A DNA stretch of 64,000 nt from Mesostigma viride (taxonomy: Eukaryota; Streptophyta; Mesostigmatophyceae; Mesostigmatales; Mesostigmataceae), in the NCBI GenBank assembly GCA_009746045.1, contig RPFO01000296.1, positions 3,056,798 to 3,120,797 of the forward strand. Direction: 5' to 3'. The position numbers were made by a program, and so were the translations under genes. Shown here piece by piece: positions 30,047 through 39,192 of the stretch. The notes below the pieces were generated by a model. The model saw only the letters and a list, made by a program, of their open reading frames with translations, ran no database searches and was not told the origin of the DNA. Positions within the stretch are counted from its first letter, which is position 1. Every line of letters starts with the position of its first letter.

Positions 30047-31234
30047 TACGTGCAGGCCGAGAGGGCGACCCACGCGGCCATCATGTACTCAATCGGCCTC
30101 GACCAGCACCCGCGCCGCGAGAAGATGGAAATAGCGAGTACGTGGACTGCTGCCGTCGACGTACACCAGACGGGACTCTCCAAAGCACTTGCGACCCACA
30201 AGGGGAAGGCGCTGAAGGGAAAGGGGAAAGGAAAGGAGGTGGAGGTTGCGGATGCTCCCGTGTCTCTGCTTGAGAAATGGGAGAAGTCCCCGGTGTCGCA
30301 GGATGATGATGACATCCTGGATGTGAACGATGAGATCGCGAAGGGCAAACGGTTGCGGCAGCAGCTTGCCGTTCAGCCTCGGGACCTCGATGAGATGTCC
30401 AAAGCCTTGGTGCATCGAAATCGGGTGTGGACAAGGAACCTGTTCGTGGGGCCTCAGAAGCTCCTCGCACGAGACTTGCATCTGTCGAGAGCCGAGCAGA
30501 ACGCCACCATTTTTGCAAACTCGGAGTCCGACTACGGCCACGACAAGCTGGTGATTCCTGTGTGGCGGTACTCGTTCCAGTTTTTGGCTGACCGGTGCCC
30601 CAACACTTTTCATGACTGGATGAAAAAGGAAGACACCCAGCGTCAGGTCGCGCAACTTTTCGGGGACATAGCGGGGTCACGGACAATGAAGGCTGGCTAC
30701 GCTCGCGCAATGACTGACAAAGAGATTGATATCTACCTGCGAACGAGCTCGGCCAAGGGAATGGCCGAAGCTGCTTCCACCAGGGTTCTGACAGGACCGG
30801 CCGATATGCTGGACGATCTTAAGCCCGTGGACGTGAGAAAGGCCGCGCTTTTGGACAGTTTGTGCAAGTCCGCCTGGGAGATGGTTCCAATCGAGCCGAA
30901 GCCACAGTCGCCGCCAGCCATTTGCGGCTTTCTCGTGCTGGACGGGAACCACTTTACCACACTCATCAAATCGGTTAGATTCGAACTGGTCACCCCAAAT
31001 ATGACGGTGGACCAAAGATCTGTGTGGTACAAGGCAATGCTGAATGGTTTCATGAAGGCGGAAAAGCTCAGGGTCGTTGCGCGGGGAGGGAAGGAGCAGG
31101 AGGTCACGAAGACCGTGGCCGCGGCGAAGCTGGAGGAGTGGGCAACGGATTGGACGAAATTCGGGGGGGTGGACGTGCAGATGCTCAAGGGTGGGACCAT
31201 CCTGCCGACCTGGTGGCAGATCCGTGAACAGAAG
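30047..31234 (+). CDS. Large exon with a ParB/sulfiredoxin-like segment
   Basis: A 396-codon exon between CACTGCAG (30046) and the donor CAGAAG|GTAAGC (31234). The N-terminal third is Lys-rich (KGKALKGKGKGKEVEV). About residues 255-310 read LKPVDVRKAALLDSLCKSAW..VPIEPKP..CGFLVLDGNHFTTLI. This resembles the ParB-type layout of a helix for residue selection, then a strand PI/V, then a strand followed by DGNH. In that family the D-G-x-H/R core sits in the nucleotide-binding site. The similarity is by eye and tentative. The rest (WRYSFQFLADRCPNTFHDWM, AVWYKAMLNGFMKAEKLRVV) is unrecognised. Motif-bearing introns flank it on both sides. Confidence 0.6.
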
Positions 31235-31490
31235 GTAAGCCAGGTTGCGACCGCCGGCGTTTCTATAAGTGGTTTTCTTGTGTTAATTTCAGTATGCCAT
31301 TAGTTTGGTCAAGATGCGACCGCCGGCGTTTCTATAAGGGGTTTTCATGTTCCACCTTAGTATGCCATATTTTGGTCAAGATGCGACCGCCGGCGTTTCT
31401 GTGAGTCGTTTTCTTGTTCTCAGTTGAGTTGTGCTTATTTGGGAGGACTGTCGATGTGTCTCTGCGCGTTGTTGCCATACGGCGATGCAG
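31235..31490 (+). other. Intron with three tandem motif units
   Basis: Motif copies at 31244, 31313 and 31380 lie in units of about 67-69 bp. Each unit has the motif, a TTTTCTTG-like pyrimidine run, then STATGCCAT..TTTGGTCAAGAT. The intron ends ATACGGCGATGCAG at 31490. Confidence 0.7.
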
Positions 31491-33157
31491 GTTTCCGAAC
31501 AGTCGGCGATGATCGAAGTTGTCAGGCAGCTCGGGAACGCCATGAACGCGGAGGACACAGCCCAAGCCAAGGCAACGTGGGGCTCAGCGCTGGGGATGTG
31601 CACCGGGCCTACCAGGCATATGGACCCTCAAGAGAGGGAAGGGCGTGTCTCTCCCAACTCCTCTGTACGGCAAGATCTGGGCGATTGTGAAGCCCTTTTG
31701 GCAGAAAGGAGAGCAAGCTAAGGCCGAAGGGGACGGCGCCGGCGACAAGGCAGGGGGGGCTGAAGAGACGGACAAGTGGGGGCCGGACCAGAAGAACTTC
31801 ATGCAGCGCTGGCTGTTCTGGTGTGAGGACCCTTTGAAGCCCGTTGTCGACGGCAAGCCGGCGATCGCACAGGATATCGCGGCTCGGCAAGACTTCCTTG
31901 ACGCGCGCCCTAAAGACAAGGCGCACGAACTGTCCATTTTCACCGCGCATCGGGAACTTGCGAGTTTCCAGTACTTCGACAGCCTGATCCAAGCGCCGAT
32001 CATGTCCGGTGAGGCCCCTCCCAGCAACCTGATAAAAATAATGGAAGTCGCCAAGAATTTGATAGAGGCGGCAAAGCAATTCGCCCACATCAAGTTCCTG
32101 GAGAAGCCCAAGCTGATTGGCTCCTGCAGACAACTAAACGGGACTTTCGACCCCGTAGTGGTGAGGGAGCAGGTGTTTGGCGTGAAGCTGAAGGGCACCT
32201 TCGCCACGGACCTCGACAAGTTCATCGCCGAGTGCCGCCTGACCAGAGACTTTTGGCGGGTGGTCGTCACGGCCACGAGGGCGATCATTCTCACGCTGAG
32301 GGACCTTCCGCAGGCTAAAAGGAAAGTGGTCGACCAGAAGGACTGGAAGTTCCCGAGAGGGCTGCTCGCTTCCCACCCCCGTCATTTGTATGACGATTTG
32401 GGTGTGAAGACCAAACATCTGCTGGGTGTGCCAGAGGCGGCGGCGGCGGAGGAGGAGGTCGAGGAGGAGGAGGAGGGCAAGGGGACTGCCAAGGCCAAGA
32501 GGGGGTGGCGGGACAGGTTGGAAGGCTTCAGCTGTTGGAAGGGGGTGAGGATGGGATCCGACTGGATCGCATACAGGACAATGATATGGAAGGAAGACGA
32601 AAAAAGAAAGGATCTGGTGGTGACGAAGGTGGTGGACGAGTTGTGCACGGGGTCTGAAAAAGTTCCTGGGTCGCTGAAGGACCAGGCTTTGCTGTGCTGG
32701 ACCTGGCAGCTGACAGCAACGAGAAGTGGAGGAACCTGCGCGAGTGGGAACCAGACTGCATTCCGGAGGACAGCCACATTCCCAAACCCTCCTCGCATTT
32801 CAGCCCGGTCGTGTGGGATGTGGTTGACAAGATGACCAACGCCCTTTTTAGGGGACCCTGCAGAGTTCTGCTGGTGTTCGGGGAGCCCGCCCATATCCGC
32901 CGGTGGAAGCGCCTGGTCGACCTTATCAAATATCGGCTTCGTAAAATGGGTGGACAGACCTCGACTACTTTGACGACGAAGATCTTTCGTCTGATGACGA
33001 TGATGATTCGGAGAAGGGGGAAGAGGGGGAGGAGGAAGAGGGGGAGGAGGAAGAGGGGGAGAAGGAGGAGGAGGAGGAGGAGGAGGAGGAGGAGGAGGAG
33101 GAGGAGGGGGAGGGGGATCATGCTGAGGGGCACCCGCCCGCATCAAGTTTCGTTTAA
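31491..33157 (+). pseudogene. C-terminal coding region of the cluster, several frame breaks
   Basis: The exon starts VSEQSAMIEVVRQLGNAM after the acceptor at 31490. It must shift near 31640 to enter LPTPLYGKIWAIVKPFW ... FTAHRELASFQYFDSLIQAP, a 350-residue stretch, then near 32690 into LDLAADSNEKWRNLREW ... CRVLLVFGEPAHIRRWKRLV. It shifts again near 32945 into NGWTDLDYFDDEDLSSDDDD followed by a poly-Glu tail, GDHAEGHPPASSFV, stop 33155-33157. Three breaks in an otherwise well-conserved-looking reading suggest either sequence errors or a recently decayed gene. No family was recognised. Confidence 0.55.
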
Positions 33158-33882
33158 GTGGCCAGCCGGAGCGGCTGCTTAGGTTTTAGCGGACAAGTGT
33201 TCGAAGCGCGTCATTGGTGAATTACTTGGGAACTTGGGTTTCCCCGCGAAACTCCAACCGCACGTTCAGATTTCCAAATCTCAAGTAAAGTTCGGCGCAA
33301 CTTTCTGAACGGGGGCAGTTGACGAGCAGCATTCCTCCGGACGAATGAATTGCGTTCCATACTTGCGCAAAATTTTGAAAGGTAGCTTGCGTGCAGCCCT
33401 ACTAAAATTTGCGCGGACGTTCAGATTTCCAAATCTCGGGTAAATTTCGGCGGAACTTTCTGAACGGGGGTAGTTGGCGGGCAGCGTTCCTCCAGACGAA
33501 TGAAATGCGTTCCATACTAGCGCAAAATTTTGAAAGGTAGCTTGCGTGCAGCCCTACTAAAATTTGCGCGAAGTGTGGGACTGAAAATTCGTAACGGAAA
33601 CTTTTTGGTAGTTGCCGTCAAGTCTTTTGTGCAAACGTGTGGGAGTGAAAATTCGTAACGGAAAATTTTTGGTAGTTGCCGTCACTTCATTTTGCGCGAG
33701 TGTTGGGCTGAAAATTCGTAACGGAAACTTTTTGGTAGTTGGCGTCACTTCCTTTGGTTCGACTGAAAATTCGCTGAAATTCGCTGAATTCGTACCGTAG
33801 CCTAATTTTTAGTACCTCGAAGTGACGGGGCACCTAAAAATTTGCCCACAAGTACACTTGGCAGCGCGCTCACTGGGAAAAA
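33158..33882. repeat. AT-rich spacer with two tandem repeat sets
   Basis: Two copies of a roughly 155-bp unit (33263-33418 and 33418-33573) share GTTCAGATTTCCAAATCTC and AAATTTTGAAAGGTAGCTTG. Then three copies of a 58-65-bp unit share CTGAAAATTCGTAACGGAAA and TTTTTGGTAGTTG (33582-33760). A roughly 28-bp segment, TTCGTTTAAGTGGCCAGCCG plus GAGCGGCTG at 33149-33177, recurs inverted at about 33888-33916. No gene is seen. Confidence 0.75.
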
Positions 33883-34930
33883 TTGTACAGCCGCTCCGGC
33901 GGGCCACTTGAACGAATTGTAATGCGGGGTGGGTGGGGGGCAGGCGGAGGGGGAGAAAGGGGATGGGGATGGGGAGAAGGGAGGAGGGGGGAGGGGGAGA
34001 GGGACGGGGGAGGAGATGGAAGGGGAGGGAAAAAGCGCAGTCGGGATGATGGAGGCTCGCGGGAGGAGACAATGGGGGGGGATGAAGACAAAAGGGGGGG
34101 AGGTAAGCGCCAGCGTGCTGGTGAAGGAGACTCGAGGCCTGTCGTTGGAAACGCCGGCGGGCGTATCTGTGATGAGGAGGGGGATCGCCAGCGGGAGGGA
34201 GGCTCGCGGCCTGTTACTAGAAACGCCGGCGGGCGTATCTGTGATGAGGAGGGGGATCGCCAGCAGGAAGGAGGCTCGCGGCCTGTTACTGGAAACGCCG
34301 GCGGGCGTATCTGTGATGAGGAGGGGGATCGCCAGCAGGAAGGAGGCTCGCAGCCTGTTACTGGTAACGCCGGCGGGCGTATCTGTGATGAGGATGGGGA
34401 TCGCCAGCAGGAAGCAGGCTCGCGGCCTGTTACTGGTAGCGCCGGCGGGCGTTCCCGATTTACGGGAGGCGGTCGTGTCCGACAGATGGGAATGAGGCCT
34501 CATCATTCATGGGGACCCCCGGTTGAGGGGACCCCCGCCCTCGCCTCGGTTTCTTTGGTTATGGATGACGATCCCGTACCGTCGTCAGGAAGGACGGTTG
34601 TGATGACTTTGCCCCCCCCCTCGACGGGGATGGAGCAATGCCCGAACACGATACTGCTGAATGAGGATGACGATCCGGACCCGTCGGCTGACACGGATTT
34701 TGTTGCGAGCACCCCACTGCAGAAGAGGGTATTGGAGGCTCGTAACGTGGAGGGTCCGCCGACAGTCTCAGGTGGAGGGCCGGCGTTTGCCGGATTGATG
34801 CGCCCGACTGAGGTGGTCGATGTTGAGGCGCCGCCAGGGACATCGGCCGGACACTATACCGCATTGATGGATCCCTTCGATCGACCAAGGATGCCCTTCC
34901 ACGCTCCAACGGTACATTCGGCCGGTAAAT
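33883..34930 (+). CDS. Gly/Arg-rich protein exon with five 24-residue repeats
   Basis: Open frame to the donor CGGCCG|GTAAAT near 34926. The start codon is uncertain: the first ATG after the repeat-rich leader is near 33922. After a Gly/Arg/Asp-rich segment come five near-identical 72-bp coding repeats (motif starts at 34149, 34221, 34293, 34365, 34437), each NAGGRICDEEGDRQQEGGSR-like. A disordered Asp/Pro-rich region follows, then HAPTVHSA at the splice site. Read on the minus strand, the repeat core TACGCCCGCCGGCGTTTC is the intron motif of the neighbouring gene. Function unknown. Confidence 0.55.
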
Positions 34931-35065
34931 TTCATTTTCAATAAACGAGTTTAATAAGGACCTTAATATATTTCTACATAAGTTTTTTTGCATCAGTCCA
35001 TGGCTTCATTGATTTCTCACACGACCCTTCCGTATTCATGTTAATTGGCATGTGCTTACGTGCAG

Positions 35066-35760
35066 GGAAAGGCGAAGAAGAGACTCCAGTTCGGTTTCCC
35101 CGTGGATCCGCGTCTGGGACTGTGTCCGGAGAGGCCGGCCGTGTTGTTGGCCAGGCCGCGGTCGGCGCACCAGTTGCACAACCGGGGGCGGGAGGGGACG
35201 AGCTCCCACCCAACGCACCAACCCACGCACCACCCTTACCGTGCGGTCAGCCAGAAAAAACGTACGAAGAGTTGATGGCAGAGGCGGCGGCTGCGCAGGG
35301 GCAGAAGGCAAAACGTCGGGGAGGGGGCAGGCGAGGGGCGGGGCAGGAGACGGAGGGTGCCGACGAACCTGCACAGCCGCAGAAGGGTGGTGGTCAGGGC
35401 AGAGATGCGACGGCCGAAAAACGAATCAGGGACGTTCGGCCGGACGTCCGGATGCGCTTTATGGATGGCGCGAAACTGAGTCGCGGAGGTTGGACTTCGA
35501 CATGGGTAGACGAGGTGTGCATAAACTGGGAGCACAAGTACCCCAAGAAGGAAGATTTTCTGCTCTTTGGCACCCTCCTGGGCAAAGAGAGGGAGAAGGT
35601 GGTGATCAGATGGTTTGATGAAGGGCACGACCTCGGTTGGAGTGATGAGTGCGAGGAAAAGTATCGTTTCCCTCTGAAGTTCGCTAGCGAACATGTTACT
35701 CTCCTGAAGGAAGGCGCCAGCTGGGACAACATTCCTTCATATCGACCTGGCAAGCGATGA
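35066..35760 (+). CDS. Second exon of the Gly/Arg-rich gene
   Basis: An acceptor CTTACGTGCAG precedes GKGEEETPVRFPRGSASG. A Pro/Gly/Arg-rich linker then leads to a folded-looking 110-residue end: KRIRDVRPDVRMRFMDGAKL, WTSTWVDEVCINWEHKYPKK, EDFLLFGTLLGKEREKVVIR, then YRFPLKFASEHVTLLKEGAS. Stop at 35758-35760. The C-terminal part looks like a globular domain that I cannot assign. ATGAATAAATTG at about 35980 is a possible polyadenylation region. Confidence 0.6.
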
Positions 35761-36285
35761 TGGGCGAGGACTTTGCACGAAATCGCGTTTTGCACGTAAT
35801 TGCCCACCGCAACGTGGAGAAATGCAGATGTACATAGTAGTTGGATCAGTGACCGTGACTTTGGGCAGTTTAGTAGTTGGGGTGACGTGTCCAATGTATA
35901 TATGGTGGGGCGCGTCCAAGGGGGTCCACGCTGATTGAGCACTTGCATGTGTTCTTTGAACATATTCGGACATGTATGAAATGAATAAATTGTTTGGACG
36001 ATTGCAAATTGATTGATTGAAGAATGAGATACCATTAATAATTGAAAAATGTAAAACCTCATTGTGAATTTGTACTTCAAACTTTCACATGCATGCCCCA
36101 AATTGTGCATTTGTGCAGGTTTTAATTATGAGAAGTAGCATTTCTCTACAAATATTGAGAAATTTAGGGGCACTTGGGGTTGTTGGCCATGTTCATTCAT
36201 GATAAAATGGACTTTTTATGCTGTAAAATCATATTCCACTAGTCCAAAACGCTGCTTTCATGACGTCAAAAGTACCAGCAATGGC
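35761..36285. other. AT-rich intergenic stretch
   Basis: Likely 3' untranslated region and spacer after the gene ending at 35760. No further gene or repeat is seen. Confidence 0.5.
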
Positions 36286-36400
36286 CCTAGGTTGGAGCAG
36301 TAGATGTTGGGGACGCCCGGGGGGAGGCGGCTTGCCCACAGGGGCTGGCGTGTGAGCCTTGACAATCTTCTGCCACCGCGTCTTGTACATCCTGCATGGC
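36286..36400 (-). pseudogene. LINE ORF2 C-terminal scrap
   Basis: On the minus strand the frame reads YKTRWQKIVKAHTPAPVGKP. The same sequence type, RWKTIVRAHTAPAPVGEPAP, is found at about 61805-61870 (plus), next to recognisable ORF2 sequence. It is a 5'-truncated LINE end. Confidence 0.6.
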
Positions 36401-36435
36401 AGTCCAAAGAAGGGAGAGAGAAGAGGGGATTAGGA

Positions 36436-37186
36436 ACATGAATTAGGAACATAACTCCGTTGGGAGTATCTGTAGCACATAGCCCTTGAGAAGGGGCATA
36501 TGGCCTATAATACATTCTAGGCTACTTCCTGCAAGGGTGGGAATGTAAACGACACTTGCTCTAGGTGCACGAGGGCACCTGCACCACCCAGAGTCTCGGG
36601 CAGCTCCCAGCTAAGGGGAGCCCGGCCGTCATACTAGGTGGGGAAGATCATTATAGCTATACAAAAGCTAGAGCGTGGCATCTCAGCAGAGAGCAGCTCT
36701 CTGCATGGGCACAGCTTAACTACATAAAGCTAGGCATCATCTGGTGTGTGGCACATCATAATAGGCACACATGTACATGGCTACATAATACTCGTGCATC
36801 AGCTGGTATAGAGCCTGTAGGAGGCTTACATGTACATGGCCACGGTCTAACTATTCTAATTTCTACACTACTGCTGTATTCCCCTAAGCTGGGGCGGCTG
36901 GAGTCGCTGGGGCCGCGGGGGTCGAGGGGGTCGCGTGCCAGGGCTTGTGGCCGACGTAGATGGCCGCCCCCTTCCAGTACACCGGCTGGCCCGCCTTGGT
37001 CTCAGTGCCGGAGCTGGAGGTAGGTCGGCCATAGCTCCCGTCGCCGTTGTTGCTGCGCCAGGGTCAACTCGTCGTCCACGGTGAAGGGAGTGTTCTCGAG
37101 CCGCTTGCGGCGTCTGAGAAACGAAATCTTGTCCGCTGGGCTCTTAAAGATGAGAAGAAGCGGGGGCACCCCTGCCTCACCCCGCG
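36436..37186 (-). mobile_element. 5'-truncated ORF1-type LINE
   Basis: Read on the minus strand, 37186-36890 is the end of a LINE ORF1 (KISFLRRRKRLE..LTLAQQQRRRELWPTYLQL), followed by a roughly 450-bp 3' untranslated region matching that of the LINE at 48292-50316. It ends with CTCCCAACGGAG and an AT-rich tail near 36436. A further minus-strand LINE 3' end of about 80 bp (37193-37275) is flanked by GCAGAGAGGGGAT on both sides, a likely target duplication. Confidence 0.75.
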
Positions 37187-37296
37187 CAGAGAGGGGATTA
37201 AATTAAATTAAATTAAATTATAACATGCCTCCGTTGGGAGATCATGTCCAGAGCACATATTCCTTGATGGTTGAGGGGGCAGAGAGGGGATGCGGT

Positions 37297-38625
37297 GTTC
37301 AATTAATTAATTAATTAATTAGACTCGTGCTCCCGTTGGGGAGTCACGGAGCATTAACCCCGATGGATGGATGGATGGGTGCAAACAGTCCTACCGGTCT
37401 AATCTATCTACATCGGCTACATACTACATCTATCTAACAGCATTCTAACTACAACATCTATCTAGGCAGCCGCACACTGCCCTAGGGGAGCTATCTGGCG
37501 TGCCTCCCACGGGATTGCACACGCGGGCGCTTCCCCACTGGGGGGGGCTCGTTGTCCTCTATGACCTGGGCCCACTTGGCCTTGTCCATCATCTTCTTCC
37601 AAATCACAGAGAGGCCTAGGCCCCCCATGTCCTCTACTAGCTGTTCTTTGAAGGTGCGGGCCTTGCGGCGTCTAACATCACTGGGCCCAGCCCACGTCAG
37701 GAGGTGCCGGCCAGGCTGGGCTGGTCGCAGTCCTGCGGGGGGGCCACGTGAGGTGTCTACCTCCAGGGTTGGTGCGAGCTAGGTGCCCTACTAGCTGCAG
37801 GCGTCGTTGCTTAATGGTGCTGGTGATATAGGGCATGCCCTGGTACAGGTCCTCATTGCGGACATGAGCAGCATATCCTACTCTGAAAATGGAACGCAGC
37901 ATGCTGGTGACCGCGCCGTCCAGCTTGCGGGCCAGGTCGGCGGTGAGGGTCCACGTCTCGGCCCCATACGTGAGAACAGGAAGGACGAGGACCTTGAACA
38001 GGTCCTTTTTCTCGATCTTGCCCAGGGGCTTGCGCCACAGGGCCCGGTGTTCAAACTGGGCTGGGACCACTAGGTCGGCCAGCAACATCTGGGTGTAGTT
38101 CATGGCATGTTTCCCTACCCTTTTAGGAATGTTCTTGGGGCCAGGCCAGGTCAAAATATGCCGCCCTGGTTGGCTGAGCCGCTGGGGACCGGCCAGACCA
38201 AGGGCGGTGTCGACCTGGCTGGTGCGAGCAAGATGTCCTACAAATGCTATCCTACGCTGCCTAATCTCGTCCGAAATACGAGGCATACCCTGATACAAAG
38301 ACTCTAATGACCTACGCTGAGAAAACCCTACGTTCAGGACCTGTCGGAGCATCCTGGTTACCGTGCCATCTAGCTTAGCTGCCAGTGTTGCCGTGAGTGT
38401 CCACGCCTCGGCGCCATACGTGAGCACCGTGAGGACGAGGACCTTGAAGAGCATGCGCTTGCGGTGCTCGTCCAGGCATGCGGTGCTCGTCCAGGCATGG
38501 ACATGTGCTACACTAGACGTGATGGGCTCACACCCGGGCAGCCTCCTGGTTTGTTTGTAATATGGAGGCAGATGGTACGCGCGCAAGGATAGATGGCAAG
38601 TAGTGATGAAGGAGACCACCCCCAA
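37297..38625 (-). mobile_element. LINE with duplicated ORF2 C-terminal domain
   Basis: The 315-residue minus frame 38625-37678 contains the LINE post-RT region twice in one ORF: KVLVLTVLTYGAEAWTLT ... LYQGMPRISDEIRQRRIAFV, then KVLVLPVLTYGAETWTLT ... LYQGMPYITSTIKQRRLQLV. After a shift, RRKARTFKEQLVEDMGGLGL to about 37500 completes the C-terminus. The 3' untranslated region (CATCC)n, the hairpin TGCTCCGTGACTCCCC and a (TTAA)n tail at 37298-37322 follow. RT catalytic motifs are absent, so it is 5'-truncated and dead. Confidence 0.8.
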
Positions 38626-38734
38626 GTCTGTGGGGGCTCCGCGTGTGACCGCGTATGGTCGATTCGGGCCGCGGTGCCCACAACCCTGTAACTAGGACGT
38701 AGATAGGTGTATTCCATCCCATGTTCCCCTCCTT

Positions 38735-38878
38735 TAGATAGATGTTGTAGGTAGCTGCTGTAGATAGATTAGACCGGTAGGACTGTTTGCACCCATCCAT
38801 CCATCCATTGGGGTTAATGCTCCGTGACTCCCCAACAGGAGCACGAGTCTAATTAATTAATTAATTAATTAATAAGTA
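38735..38878 (+). mobile_element. LINE 3' end, plus strand
   Basis: GTAGATAGATTAGACCGGTA, (CATC)n, TTAATGCTCCGTGACTCCCC and (TTAA)n at 38850-38872 repeat the 3' end at 37297-37400 in the opposite orientation. Heavily 5'-truncated. Confidence 0.75.
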
Positions 38879-38998
38879 AGTAAGTACTTGCGTGTCATGC
38901 GCAAAGGCATGCCACGGAGTACTATGCTAATCTCATTAGAAAAATAATTACACAAAAGTTTAAACAGGTTAACTAATGACCTGGGCCCATTTAAAAGG

Positions 38999-39165
38999 TT
39001 AATTAATGACCTGGGCCCACTTGGCCTTGTCGATCATCTTTTTCCAGATCACGGAGAGGCCCAGGCCCCCCATGTCCTCGACGAGCTGCTCTTTGAAGGC
39101 GCGGGCCTTGCGGCGTCTAACCTGGCTGGGCCCGGCCCACGTGAGAAGGTGCCGGCCCGTAAGAG
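38999..39165 (-). pseudogene. LINE ORF2 C-terminal scrap
   Basis: The minus frame RRKARAFKEQLVEDMGGLGL ... IDKAKWAQVI repeats the segment at 37552-37712 nearly exactly. It stops near the piggyBac insertion site. Confidence 0.7.
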
Positions 39166-39192
39166 CCCGTAAAAGTTGTCTCCTTGATATAC

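Noticed and set aside
27129-33157. A known DNA transposase (KDZ, hAT, PIF or similar)
   Set aside because: No DDE/D signature or family-specific zinc finger could be recognised in the exons.
33802-34506. 234-residue minus-strand Pro/Ser-rich ORF
   Set aside because: Antisense of the 72-bp coding repeats; the plus frame has a splice donor and a downstream exon, though the minus frame cannot be fully excluded.
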